This document shows, piece after piece, positions 13,388 to 26,600 of a DNA stretch of 64,000 bases; the first letter of the stretch is position 1, and the number at the start of each line of letters is the position of its first letter. The stretch is from Cloeon dipterum (lineage: Eukaryota > Arthropoda > Insecta > Ephemeroptera > Baetidae): assembly GCF_949628265.1 (NCBI RefSeq), contig NC_088788.1, positions 18,476,001 to 18,540,000 on the forward strand. Reading direction: 5' to 3'. The notes under the pieces are model-generated. The model searched no databases. It was given only the letters and a program-made list of their open reading frames with translations, and was not told the origin of the DNA. A program made the position numbers and the translations under genes.

Positions 13388-15830
13388 CTGCAACACGAAA
13401 ATGCACCGCGACATGAGCGCAAGCAGTCAAACATACCCACACACAAAAAGACAGTCTGGCAATCGGTTGCGCGGAATCGGGTGTTGTGCAACGGAATTAG
13501 CATTTACAAGCGAGATACGTACGCGCGACAAAATGCACCGACGGCCGACGAGTGGCGTGGGAACAAACAAGTCCCGGCTACACGCCGAGTCGATCAGATA
13601 CAAATACGCCGCGTATCGTGAAATGAAAAAAAAAACAATAATAATACGTGAATCGAGACAAGAGTGCGGTGGTGATTGATTGCGCTGCAAAATGGGCGTG
13701 GAGGGACGGGCTAGGGGATCAAAAATTAAGCGAGCGGCAGCCTGCAACTGAGCAGCCCCCGCGGAATCATTAAAAGCAGCCGCCTCCAGTCATATATAAA
13801 AAGGACGAGCAAGCGAGCGAGCCAGCCAGCAAGATTCCATTTCTGTGAACGCAGCGCACCGAGGAGCGAGCCGCCGCCGAGTGCGCGCCCCGGATCCGGT
13901 TTTTCTGTGCTAGCGGGCGTGTGTGATCGATGCTATCAGGTTTCCGTGTGCCGGCCTTAGCGAGTTGCCGCCGATTTCGGATTCATCCCTCTCCGCTAAT
14001 TAAACAATCAAAGCTCGTTATCGGGTGTGCACCTTAAGAGGTGTCAAACGCAAACAAGGCCGCCAGATTATTGCTGCTCTTTGTTCAAACCGAAAAGGCC
14101 CATTACCGTTACTTTCAACTTTTTCTCGCTCAGCGTTTCCTCTTTCGAGTGGCTGCGTGGGTGCGCGAGGAGGAAGTAAGAAAAGTGTGCTCGTGTGTAG
14201 TGTACATACGCATCGGCGGAAAGATGAATAATTCATTCTTTGCACCAGTTCCTCTTTGTTTGTTTAGCGTTTCGGGCTGGCATCGTTCGCTTAATTGAAT
14301 GAGTATTTTGGTCGAATTGATTGCTGCGAACAAACCTAAACGCACGTGGCTGATAGGAGAACGCATTTCTGTCCACCGGAAAAGTGGTGCGCGCTCTTAT
14401 CGGCGTGGAATCAACAGTTCAGATACAAATTGCATGATATAAACCGTGACACGAGCTCTAATTTCTTTTTGGGTGATTGCGCCAAAACACGCGCTGCTTA
14501 TGTAAATTTTTATTGAAAATCAATTTTGCTCTTTCATAAAAATATGCAAACAAATTGCAACATTTGAAGCAGTTTTTCTCAGTCATCGAATTATCTTTCT
14601 TAAGGTCAAGCTTTTGTTCTACAGGGTTGAAAAACGCCATAATTTTTTTAAAATGCAGTTAATTGGTAATAACTGTCTTTTTTAGTTGAAGCAGACAGGA
14701 ATTTGTAAAGTTGTAAAGAAATAAAATGTCAGCAGGATTTATGAGTTTGGAAGAGTAGTACACAATTTAAGAGGGGTAATTTAATTTGGTGGGGACTGTG
14801 GCGAAAGGAGATTTTTTTCAAATAATGTTAGCCAATATAACTTGCATGGTATTACTTAAAAGAAAAAGTTCGATGAATTATTTCTTGAGCAAGAAATTGG
14901 TTCAAATTTACAGGTAAAAAACCATCAATAAAAACCCCATTTATGTTGTTAACATAAATAATTTTTTGACAGTTTACGAAACAATTTCCCACATTCGACG
15001 CGATACTTTAATATTCCACACTTGAAAAGAGCAAACATAAACCGATAGAAAGAAACAAACAACCTCGCCGAGAAGAGCGTCAATGAGAGGAAAAACAATA
15101 GGCCACATTTTGTATAGCCAGCCGCCGATACATCGAGATCTTAAACGGCGAATCAATCGCACCGTCGGCGGTCTAGTTGGGCGGTCGTTTGCTTTGCAGG
15201 CCGTGTAATTACTGTTTTATTGTCGCTGCAAGCCAATCTGCGCGGATCGGGGCGCCCAGCGCACGCTGCCCTAATGAAGAGCTGCTGCAGCAGCAGCACA
15301 ACTGGTGGCTGCGAATGTGCCCTTGGGAGGGAGGGTGGGTAGGGCAGGGTGGCTGATTCGCAGAGCTCATTGCTTGCTTGGGTGATAAGCTTTTGATGTG
15401 AATTGAGCGCAACTTAAACCCTTTCTTTGCCTGACTCACCCCACGAGTGAAAGCGGATTTGCCCTCGAGTCACACAGACAGAACCCTGCGCTGCACGCGC
15501 ATATAAATTCCCAGCCGGCAGCGGCAAGCAGCCACCCCCGCCCACCCCCTCGTGCATCTCTCGTTTGCTCGTTTTGGCGATTATGGGCGGGCGAGTTGCG
15601 CGTGGAAATTCCGCTGAAAACGCACAGCATGGATGACAAACGCATATGTGCTGCACAAAAACGACGTTTAGGGCCAATACGCAATTTGCCTGAAAGGGGA
15701 GGAAAGTGCTTGCGAAACGGCGGCGGCCAATTTTATTATTGCTCGCATCCTGGCTTTTGTGCGCGAAGTGTGCGAGCAGCTACCCGGCCTGCAATTATTA
15801 CTCTTGTCCGCAGCGAAAATGCACATTATT
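13388..15830. other. Non-coding stretch, toutatis leader intron, proximal part
   Basis: Contains the opposite-strand TATA promoter candidate and a GC-rich block at 13.7-14.3 kb, then AT-rich sequence, then another GC-rich, AATTA-containing block at 15.1-15.8 kb. Open frames here are short, overlap on both strands and have no recognisable domains. No RNA gene was seen. Confidence 0.5.
13793..13804 (+). promoter_or_regulatory. TATA box of a candidate plus-strand promoter
   Basis: TATATAAAAAGG is a strong TATA match, followed at the usual distance by GC-rich, GAGC/CAGC-rich leader-like sequence. A transcript starting near 13,825 would run away from toutatis. A good donor (GGAA, then GTAAGA) occurs at 14,175/14,176. 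No long open frame follows, so the product would be a non-coding RNA or an untranslated first exon. Confidence 0.4.
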
Positions 15831-15833
15831 GTA

Positions 15834-16539
15834 CGGAGTGTTGCAAGTTGTCCGAATGGTTGGAAATTGTCCGAAACGAATGATGTCCGAAATGAATTTA
15901 TCCCAAATGTAATTACTCCGAAATTAGAATGTTCGTTAGTAATGTTAGTAAAGATGCGAATAGACGTTCGTAGTCACTGCAAGAGGAGAAAATATAAGTA
16001 GGGGCAGGTTGAGACAGGTTTACGGTATGGGCTATGAAGAAATGCTTTCCTGAAGCCGAATTGCTTTTTTCCACTTTTCACAGGTATATTCGCTACACAT
16101 TTACGTTTTTTTTAAGTTTAAATTATCCTATTGAATTTTTCAATGTACTTATTGAAACAGTTCAAACAAGTGTTCTGAAGAAACGGTATGAGGAAGAGAG
16201 AGAAAACAACAAGTGCGTCGCGTCTCCATGCTCATGGCAATTATTGCACTACTACCTGTCCGGGCTATCAAAGAAGGATTTATATCAGTAATTGAGTTTG
16301 CCAAGAAGAGGGAATTTTTGGGGACTTCGAATTTGACTTCAAACGCTTTTACTCAAAATCAGATATTTAGTATGAGTAAGGCATGATCGACACTTCCGTT
16401 CATTTTGAACGATAGAGTACTGGAATTTAGGTAGCAAAATGTGATGAATTAGCGTTTGACATTTCGAAAATTTTTCTCTCCAACAACTTCCGTCTGAAGC
16501 GTTTCGGACAAATTCTTTTCGGACAACTTGCACGCTCCC
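15834..16539. mobile_element. MITE-like non-autonomous DNA transposon with TTGTCCGAA-rich termini
   Basis: The left end reads CGGAGTGTTGCAAGTTGTCC. The reverse complement of the right end reads GGGAGCGTGCAAGTTGTCC. Both continue into further copies of TTGTCCGAAA: three on the left at about 15,848-15,892 and two on the right at about 16,501-16,526. Both ends abut a TA dinucleotide, as expected for a TA target-site duplication. The 706-bp interior has no recognisable transposase; the open frame at 16,034-16,291 (85 codons) has no domain I know. TA duplication is typical of Tc1/mariner-type and some other DNA transposons, so I leave the superfamily open. Confidence 0.65.
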
Positions 16540-16541
16540 TA

Positions 16542-19500
16542 ATATAGCTTACAATTAGAGCAGGTATGGGAACCTGTGGCAGAGTTGCTCTTGACCTAAC
16601 ACCGTGCGGAGGCTCTTGGGATATAATTATAAAATCAACTGGATGAAACATTTAACTGCAACTTCATTTTTCAAATCTATTTAAAATCAATTTTAATTTA
16701 ATTTGTTCTAGATAAAGAGCTACAATTCTGACAGGATAATTTTAAGTGGATTTTTCAAGGCGTCAAAATACAGTTTATTACATAAAAAACCTCTTTGTTT
16801 AACGCATCAGTCAACACGATGGACTAAAGATATCAAGTTTCAACTCCTTGATAGCACGAGCGCCGCTTGTTAGGTAGGATTTGTTTCTACAAGGAAAGCC
16901 TATGATATCAACAAGTTTTATTTTGAATAATCAACTCACGGAAACTATTCCCATGCGCTTAAGCACTGGCAAACATACAATTTTCCTAAGAGATTAAAAA
17001 ACATTTATTATATCCAGACAGAAGCAACCTTTACGAATTTCAAATAGCTTTAATGAAAACATTCAAATGTCTACGAGAGGTGTTCTAAAGGTAGCACTGC
17101 GAGTCGAATAGATTACCAACGCACGTAAGCATTTTGTAAAGTTTGGCCTGATTGTTGGGCTTCAGCAACAGTCGCATCAAAACAAGCAGCAGCCTATAAA
17201 CAGTTGAATCCCATGAATGGAAAACAGCGAAATTAAGAAGGTGGTTTGTACGACTCAAACGGGCTTAAAAATACTTCAAATATTTTATTTGCTTAAATTT
17301 TGTCATTCAGAGCAATTTCTTAATGAACTGACACCATGTACGAAGGAATAACATTATTTCGGTTAGAAATTTAGTCACGAAGTTAAAAGCTAACACTTGT
17401 AATAGTTTTTTTTTATTATTATTGTAGTAGCAAGCTTGTTTGAAAGCCACCCGCCGTTAAATGATTAATCAAAAGCATCATCTCCATCGTCAAATCACAA
17501 GCCCGTGCGAGTTAAGTAGCATTGATCTCGAAACAGAGAGCAGCTTGAGTGCCGGGCAAGGGCAAAGGCAAATCCCTGAGCACACCTCGGCATCCAGTAG
17601 AGCGAGCGAGCACCTTGGAGTTGCGAAAGCAAGGAAAGGAGGCCACTCGGCGGCCGGAGAGAAAGGGTTGGCAATCGGGCGGGGGATTAGGGGTGCAGCG
17701 TGCCGATTAGAAGGTATCGACGGATGCACCGCGGCGCGCGCGACATTTTTGATGAGCTTTCATAGTTCTAAGGCGTTCCGGGTAGGGGAGCTGACGCGGA
17801 CCAGCGGCGGCGGCGGCGGCGGTGGAGGCCCGGCTGCGGCGGCGGCGGTGGAGGCCCGGCTGCGGCGGCGGCGGCGAGCCAGCGAACGAACGAACGAACG
17901 AACGAAGCAGCAAAACTCTAGGTGCGCTGTGTACTGCGACAATTAATCATCGGGAGAAGAGAAACAGCGGGCCGTGGCGGTGGGGGGAGGGCTCGCAATC
18001 AATACACGTAGAGCAAGTAAGCAGCAACTAACCCAGCCAGCAACTGGCGTCCTCCTCGCCAAAATAAAAGAGCCAGCCAGCCGGCCGGCTCTCTCTGTCT
18101 CTTTCTCTGCCGTCGGAACGGAACGGAAAAAGCAGCCCCCGCGACGGCCGCGACAGGGCCGCGCGTGGCTGCCCCACACTGCACCGCCTGCGTGCGCAAG
18201 GTGGCCCGCGGCGCTCACATTTATCGCGAATTCCGCACAGATCGTGCCGATTTTATTGCCAATTCACAACAAACTTACTAGGCAGTCACGCTGAGGTCCT
18301 CATTATTCCTGTGAGTCACGGGTGAATCTGGAACACATAAAAGTGCTGGTTAGGACCAACGAGTCGACTGAGTGTTTGTTGTTAAGAACTTTAAGAGGAA
18401 CAGCCCGAGCGGAAAATGAAGCGATTGAAAAAGTTGTCGAACTCAACCCTCACACGGTTCACCACTTATCAACGCAATTTATCAAGATTGACAGGTTGGA
18501 TTTCGCCTTACTGATACACTTTGTTGTCCAGACGATGACAGGCCTGCGTGAATCGTCAGGATATAATGCTTCTAGTTTATTTTATTCTTAAAAATGCAGA
18601 AAAAAGGATAGATCAGAGGCCATACATATCTGATTTTAATCTTATCATACCACCTATCCAAAAACGGCGAAGATTTCCATTTATCAAAATAAATAAATCA
18701 CGTTTTAGACAAGCACATCAAAAGCACAAAATCTGGAGCTTACTTTTTCTGAAATTTCCAACATGTGTATATTTTATCAGTGCCCATCAAAGTTTTGTGT
18801 TAAAACGTGGCATCAAGGAATAAATCCGGATCAATCAAATCTGAACAGTGGCCTTTCGAATGTTCTAAGTAGAGGATTATATCAGAGTACACGATCGTAT
18901 TGAGTACTACTTATTTTGCACCATTTCTTCGAAGCACTGATAGCATGCGATAAAATTTCATAGCCAGTAGCAACAAGTCTGCTTGGCAAAGTTCAAACAG
19001 AGTTGGTCCAGCACAAGATTTCCCGCCACGCGCGGATTAATTCAAAGAGCGTCGTGCCGAAAATAATAAATTAGACTGCGACGGGTTATCTGCCGCTACA
19101 TCGGCAATTACGCGCACTAAGCATGCATATAAAACACGGATCGTATGCATGTTTGTGTCGAGGACAGAAGCCTCATGCGCTGATAAAAGACACGGAGCGC
19201 AGCAATCGGGCCAAACAGCCCCGGCGATGCAGATTAGGCCTTGTTTTGAATATTAGACAAGCATCTACGTTATGTGTTTGAGTAATTAATACGTTTGCAC
19301 AGCTGGCGCCGCGATAAAGTGATGAACCCATCGCTACTTCACGCGCTCGCAAGCAGAGTCGAGTGCGTATATGCGCATTTTGATAGCAACAGTTGTCCCC
19401 AGATTCGCGGCAAAGCTCCCCAAAATCTCCCTAATTACAAACGCATTATTAGCCGCGAGACCGCAGCCGAGCCGACGGACAACTTCGTACACGCGCAGAC

Positions 19501-20580
19501 GGCCCTGTTCGTTTTCCTACGCGGAAATCCACGGTCGCGTCTGATTAATTGGATCCAGCGTGCACTGATCCTTTGGTCACACACTCCGGGTGACGTCACG
19601 TCGATTGCTGTGTGGCTAATTACAAAAGGATCTCGCAGCATTGAGTGGAGAACGCGGGGAGGGGGAATGAATGGGACGAAAGACACTCGGAACACCCTAA
19701 TTGAGTCGTCGGCTGACGTTAAAGAGGCAAAAAGATGAGTGCAATTAAATCGTTTCACGCCATTTCTGAAAGCACGGCTGTTAAAAATATTATATATCGT
19801 TCTTTGCTTTTACAATCTTGGCAAGTGCGTCACAAATACGCAGATATACTTAAAGAAACGAGAAATATTTCTCAAAAATTGTAGGCAGGCCCGTATTAAA
19901 AAATCATCTCGTGAAGTGTTAACTCGAGCCTGATGAGTGAATTAATTATTATGCATTGGTCCCAAAATATCTCGGCGACTGGTGCATCACGTGGTCAGAA
20001 TCTCATCAATAGATGAAAGTGAAACTATAGAATGAACGCACGCGATTCACTTTCATAGAGTTGATTCACTCACTTGAACCATCCCCCATCCCCTGCTCGG
20101 TAGCATGATAATTCGATCCCGAGCTATAAACTGGTGCTGACCACCGCCGAGCAGGTGATTATTTGCAAAACTAATGGTCGCGGCAGCTGCAAAATTTGCG
20201 CTATTTCCCCGCCAATTATGCGCACAGCGGCGTGTTTCAATTAATTTATATTGTGCAAACTGAAAGTGTGAGCGAAGTGTTTGTCGAGCGCTGCAGCCGG
20301 CGTTTATGTTTGAGTACATGGGGCGGGCAACGCTTTGATCCGCGCGCCGACAGCATTAAAAATTTCAACTTTTAACGAGTCTGATGTTTCTCTTAAGAAA
20401 AGTTGGCCGACACTCGATCGCGCACAGCAGCGTTCAAAACTTTCCAGATTGGTCGTCAAGCTGCACAATACATATATTTTTTAATCAATAACATCTCTTA
20501 AGCGAGAGTAGATTTTTTGCAATTATCATAATCTTCACCGCATTCGTCGCCCTTTTCAGAGCCCTCTGCTCAATTGCATT
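16542..20580. other. Non-coding stretch in toutatis leader intron
   Basis: AT-rich to about 17.4 kb, GC-rich and repeat-rich at 17.5-18.3 kb, mixed to 20.6 kb. Overlapping open frames on both strands at 19.3-19.8 kb (up to 147 codons) have unbiased, Arg-rich translations without domains. An 8-bp inverted repeat around TATAAAA lies at 19,124-19,153. No gene is supported. Confidence 0.5.
17804..17905. repeat. CGG-rich tract with 26-bp tandem duplication and (CGAA)n
   Basis: A (GGC)n run starts at 17,804. The unit GGTGGAGGCCCGGCTGCGGC plus GGCGGC is repeated twice in a row from 17,821, and a (CGAA)5-6 tract follows at 17,883-17,905. The first part would be very GC-rich and structured as RNA. 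Confidence 0.85.
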
Positions 20581-20606
20581 CATTTGCTGTGGCTCCGAGC
20601 AAGAGC

Positions 20607-20636
20607 TGATAAGCTTATCAAGTGATTCACGGTGAA
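20607..20636. promoter_or_regulatory. Double-GATA palindrome next to a second palindrome
   Basis: TGATAAGCTTATCA (20607-20620) is a perfect 14-bp palindrome made of two opposed GATA-factor sites. Five bases later TTCACGGTGAA (20626-20636) is another perfect inverted repeat around one central base. The pair lies in non-coding DNA and looks like a compact factor-binding element. Confidence 0.45.
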
Positions 20637-20639
20637 TTC

Positions 20640-23600
20640 CTGAAATCATCAGGCTTCCAAACCGACTGAGCTCGGTTCACCAAGCATCAAGAATGAAAAC
20701 ACGAAATTCGCGGAACCACTAAACGCGCGAGCAAATTGAAAAGTGCTTATATACGTCCGTAAAAAGCAACATGAAGCCTATGTGCTGTTGTAAAAGCTTC
20801 GGAGCGGACGGATACGCGCGCAACGTGTTTTGGCCAAGATAAAATTTACTCACCATTAAAAATGGCGCGAATGATGTCAGGTAGTGTGCTCAAATCTTCT
20901 ATTTTAATACAACCCGAATACACAGAGCATATACAGACCAACCTATAATCGCATACATGTTTGCCCTGTTAAATGTTTAAAGGTTAGCTACATCGCATTA
21001 AATTCATGGTATCGTGACGTTTTGATGTTTTAAAATTCCCACAAAATTTTGGCATTAGTCTCAATATAATGTATTTCTGCGTGATCTTTAAAAAATCTTC
21101 AAACGACAACAATCAATAACATTTTGCATTGTAAGATAATTGATCTCTGCGAAACAATCCACATAAATGTCAGATTTCAAATTTCAGATTTCACCAAATT
21201 TCTCGAAATATTAAACAGCTTGTCAATAGTTTATCGCTTGATTTTGATCTCGACGCGGTGTGTTGAAGCTGCTAAAGCCGCTTTTGAAGCTAGCAAAATC
21301 GAGCTGGCCAACGCAGCCTGCCTTGCACATCCAAAAGACGACGCGACGCTCGCCCTTGTGCCTGGCGTGCATAAGAAAAGGAGCTGACTTTCTCGGATTT
21401 TGGCACAGAGGACAAATTTTAACTCGTGCTCGGTTGGAGGTATAGGGAATAACGTTTATTCAGTACCATTTTCGGGGCATTTTACTTTACAATGTACCAA
21501 ATTGAAATAATTAGTCAGATTTTATTCAACTACAGGTGTTACCAACCATCATGTTAATTTACTCACAGACAAAATTTTGCATAGTCGGCGCAGAAAATCG
21601 AAGTCAGTGGTCCGTTTTCGCGGCGTGCCCTTGGCTCGCGGAGAAAGCTGGGCTTAAATATTTTAATCAGAATCAAAAGTCGAAAAGTTGTGCGTCAGCT
21701 CCGCGCGAGATGGATGCTGCTCAGCAGCGGCAGCGGCAATTTTTGGCCGGCGCGCAAACACAAACACGAGGAGGACGAGCTGGGCCCGCTGACAAACGAC
21801 GTGCGGGCATTAATCTGATAATGGAGCCTACACGTCAGCCTAATCTGCCTGGCGAGCGAGTCGGTCGGTGCACCAGGCAGCCAGGCAGGCAGCTCGCGGG
21901 CGCAGAGCGAGCGAGAGAGAGAGAGAGAGAGAGAGCGGAGGCGGCGAAAAAGAGAAAAGAGGGGTGAGGTGCCGCGGCGGCCGCCGCCGTTGCGCGCCAG
22001 CAGCAGAGAACGAACGAAAAGTTGGTGTGCGCTGATCAATTATTTAGCAGCATAATGACCGGAATCGCTTTTTCAATAGGGCAGCGCGAGCAGCCGAGTG
22101 GCTCGGCAAACATGGCTGCGTTGCAGCCGCCTGTGCCGCTGTGCTCTTGGCTCGCATAAAGTACAGCCAGCGTACGTGCAGATCGATTTGAACAAACCGC
22201 CACCCGTATGACTCTTCGCCGTGCGAGAGCGAGCCGCCGAGCGAGCGAGAGGGCGACTCTTCCGTGAGTGTGCGTGTGTATGTATAGAGTAACAATCGGA
22301 CTGTCCGTCCACACACTCGCACACACACGGGGGCAAAAAACAGCCAGCTCGCTTGCTCCACGGCGCGACGGCGGGCGTTGCGAACCCAATGCGCCGAGCC
22401 AACCGGCCAGCCAACCAGCCGACGAGCTCCAGAAATAATAATAAAATAATATCAAACGCAGCAGCAGCAGCGCCGAGTGCTCCTCGCCCGCCAGCCCGTC
22501 CTCTCTCTGCCAATCCGTCGCACCGGCCAACGAGCTGCCTTCGAGATTAGCGTGCGGGCGGAATTTTGCCAGAAAACCCTTCTACAACGCTCGCACCGCA
22601 ACTTCAGTCTCAATAAAATTCCTTTTTGATGAAGCAGTCTCTCGGGGATCAGGCAGAAATTCATTCGATTCCGGCAAGAACCCTCCTTGATGATGATAAA
22701 AATGAGCAGAAGTTTTCGTGTAAGAAAAAGAAATTATGACTTAAGTAGATTGAAACTGCTAATGCCACGGTCCAAAGATCTGGTTGTCGAGTAAATTTAT
22801 TGTAAGATCGGCTCTCAGTGCGTGCTTTTCATTTATGGGACTATATATGATAACACTGTCTGTCTCCTTAAAAACATGATAATGTTTGGTACAAGATTGA
22901 TATCTCGACGAGAGAAATCGAGATCAAACACAAAATAGTCAAGTCGGGCAAATTTCCAAGTATTGGTTTTTCGTTCAAATTTGACTATTGTCTTTTGTCC
23001 TGCAGCTTCAATAATTATCAACTGATGAAGCCATCAGTGGACTCATCAATTCACTGTTTTTCTCTTTAAAAGTGAACCATATATTATATAATATATTACA
23101 GTCCGGGATCATTCCGAAACAGATACAAATATGTGAATTGACGTATGTCCAAGCCTACAGACAGAAGCACACAACTGATTACGACGAAATAAAAGTCAAG
23201 GAGCTCTTTAATCCGCAGGTAATCACCGAATCAGATTTGCATAAAATGCAAAGTTCTTTCGGCGCTCTTTGTTTGGTCTTCAATTGCAGCGCGCAGCTTT
23301 CAAGGTATTCTCGCCTTTTATTGCCGTGTGCTGCATTGAATTGAAGTCGGCTCTGCGTGTCGGCTGCGCCTCTCGCACGCCTACGCACTCGCCATGAGGA
23401 TGCGAATGAAGATCTCAGCACGACGAGACCGGCTCCGTGAAAGAAATTGCCTTATCTGATGGCCGCACCGATCCAGCACTCTCGTTTGCCTGCTCCGCGC
23501 CTTTGATACTTTTCAAATTATTTCGTGGGGTTGCACCCGTGCGACCGATCGCAGGTGCGGCACGCATTGCGGAACCACTCCGATTCTGCGTGCATCCGTT

Positions 23601-26600
23601 TCTCACACGGCAGCACTTTCCGACTAGCGCTGACTGAGAATTTTTTCACTGTTTAACAACCGAATTTTCATTAAAAATTTGCCAATTGCGTTTGAAAGTT
23701 TAATTAAGAATTGCAAGAACTAATTGTCTTCTAGGTGTTGCCTTGTGAAATATTTTTATCGACACTCATGAATAAACGCTATCAATGGACTTGCAGTTCA
23801 TCTCTGTCAATTTATGTGTGCTGAGCTCGTACCAAAGGTCTGTATTCAATTAGCAGACGAAAATTGAATGCATAAACTCATCACGCGGCCAACTTTCCGA
23901 CAAGCATCCATCTTCTCCATTAGCATGCGGTGCAGTAGGCTCTCCCTGCGACTCAATTGCTCTGAGAATATCCTGCGCGCCGTGTATAGTGTGTTTGTGT
24001 GTGCTGTTTGAATAGGCCGCTGCGCCGTTTTAATAAGACGGACTGCGAGTCATAATAGTGGCCTTGATATAACATGCGGACCAGCACCAGCAGCAGCAGC
24101 AACAGCAGAGGCCGCCCTTATGATAAAAAATGTAGCCTGTCTTGTCGGTTTTCAAGCAACTGCTCCGCTGGCTGGCAGCAGTGCGAATGACGTGCCGCCG
24201 CTGCTTATGCGTCCACTTTTATTCTCGTGATAATAATATGTAGAGCCGAGCACTCGAGTGTGAGCAGCGCAGCGACATTTTCAAATACCTATCGAGCAGG
24301 CTATTTCTCGAGCTGATGTCACCGCGCGCGTCCAATTCGCGCGGCAGTGGCTAAGCGGATAAATTGTGCCTTTGTTTTGCTATCGCTGCCGTAGACTCGG
24401 AAAGTGATGCACTTTTGGACGTTTTGCTGACTCGACGAAACTTGGTAAGAAACACGTGTTGGCTGCTTCTTCGGGTTACTGACAAGTCGCTCTAGTTGCG
24501 CAGAAATGTGGGTTTTATTATTACAAAGCAGATTAAGCCGGGACGTATGTGATTCACAGCTATATAGGATAGCTGTGCTTTTCTTTAATTGATGAGTACA
24601 TATTTTTTGTGTTCTCCGTTTTTGACTTTTTACTTAACAAACATATATCATTTTACAGGACAATCAATGGTCAATAATTTAAATCAGCTTGCTCATTGAA
24701 CGTCTTCCCCATAATTTTTAGCATCGAACTCTTTGATGATCAGTTCTTCTGGCGAGGAGTTGTTTAGTCCATCAACGAAAAGAGATTTCTTGTCAAATTT
24801 TCTGTTTGTTTGTCTGATGTAAAAAATGCTACCAGTCCAAGTTTTAACTATAATCACAAGTAGAGTTTCCTCAGAAAGTGAATAAGGTTTAGCTGCTTTT
24901 TTTATCCACCACTTCAGACTAACTTTAATACATTTTGACTCAATCATCAACCAATATTTACTCTTGCACCATAATATTTGTTTTATTTTATAAAACTTCA
25001 TGTTTTCCCCAAAATATTTTCTCTACTCATCGGTAACTCGCGGTGAAGTCAAAATGCAAATTGTTAAATCATATTTTCGTTATCCTTGATAAATTTCCAA
25101 TCTATGCACATTTTCTGAAGCTGAACTATTAACGAGGCTTGGCCGAGTGACAGCGTTTCTTTGAATTCATAGTACACTTAGCCTGAATACAAATTTGCAA
25201 CTTTACTGCCTCCTTGTAGAGCATTCTAGCGGGCTGCATTTTCCCAGAGGAGCTTTGCTGATGACAATACTCGATTTCAGCAGCCGCAGACATTTCGTTG
25301 CGAGATAGCCCTAAGCAGCTTTACAGTGTTACTGATATTGACGCATTATTTACTCTTTATTTATCGGCAATAAATTCAAAATAAGCGAGGCCTTACCGAC
25401 GAGAAAAAAATAGTCGTCGCCACCGCTGCGTCTAATTGGCAGGCGAAAACGCGACTCTGGTTGATAACGTGGCTGCCAGATGCGCGGCAGGCACACGCTG
25501 TAAGAAAGCGGATCCTGCCGGCCGGATTTGTGTACACGCGCATTCAAAATCACCGCGGTTGATGCGCCTCCAGCATATACATATAACGTAATAATGCAGC
25601 TGTGGATCAAATTATTTTCATCCCACGTCCCCTCCTGCGGCCGCGGCCGACCGACTGCGAGAGTGCTAGATGCAAGAGGAAAAAGTTTCAGCAGCGGCAG
25701 CGGCGACGGCGGCGGCAGCGGTGGCGAGCAGGAAAAAACGAAAATCATAACGAAAATAATGAAGCAACTCTGGCGTCGCGCAACCTTGGTGCGTCAAATT
25801 CAAACGGCGTGAAAGAGAAAGAGAGGAGCGAGCAGAATTCCATTCCAATCTACTTATGACGCCCATTGTGCAGCAGCTGAACGTTATACCGTGTTTATCG
25901 ACTTTTCCAATTCAAAGTGGAGGCGCACTCCCAACTGAAAAGGAACACACGGCGACAAGTAATAATGGTAGTATGGCAGCGGCGGAGAGAGAGAGAGACA
26001 GAATTGCCAGCCAGCATTGATCGACTCCCCGCGCGCGTTCGGCCGAGTAGAATAACAACGGAATTCATTTGCCCGCGCGCACAGCGTCGCGCGAATTGAT
26101 GCAAATTGTGTTGTTGTTCGGTGAGCGTTCAAGGGCTGCTTTTTTGCTGCTCGCCAGCAGTCTTGGCGGCCGCCTTTTTACACTCAACTGTCAAAGTGCA
26201 GCAAACAGAGATTCAAATCAATTGTATAACCCAGAGTCTCTTAACCCAAAGTTTGAGTGCTTGGGAGAGCACTGAAGTTTCGGGTAACTTTTAAATAGGA
26301 ATAATTTACACGACAAGGTTACGAGAGACGTTTTCCAAGAGAAAACGTTGCTCCACTCCACACTACAATAATACTGTAAAAATAGCTGTTGGCTTGAGAA
26401 CCAACATATCAGCGATCCATTCATAACTTCCAGTGATATGAATAAAGTCCAAAGTCCAAAAGGCAAATGGCAAGAATAAAAAAGGAAATTAGAGGCCATT
26501 AACGTTCGGCAGAAAGTTCGTTCCACAGTTAACATTAGAGGTCATCGTTCCTCCAGCTGATGGGATGAAGTAAGAGGCTGCAGCTTCGGCTGAACCCAAA

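Noticed and set aside
19295-19758. Open frame of 147 codons on plus with 107 codons on minus
   Set aside because: No domain, no splice context and mirrored open frames, which fits chance in GC-rich DNA.
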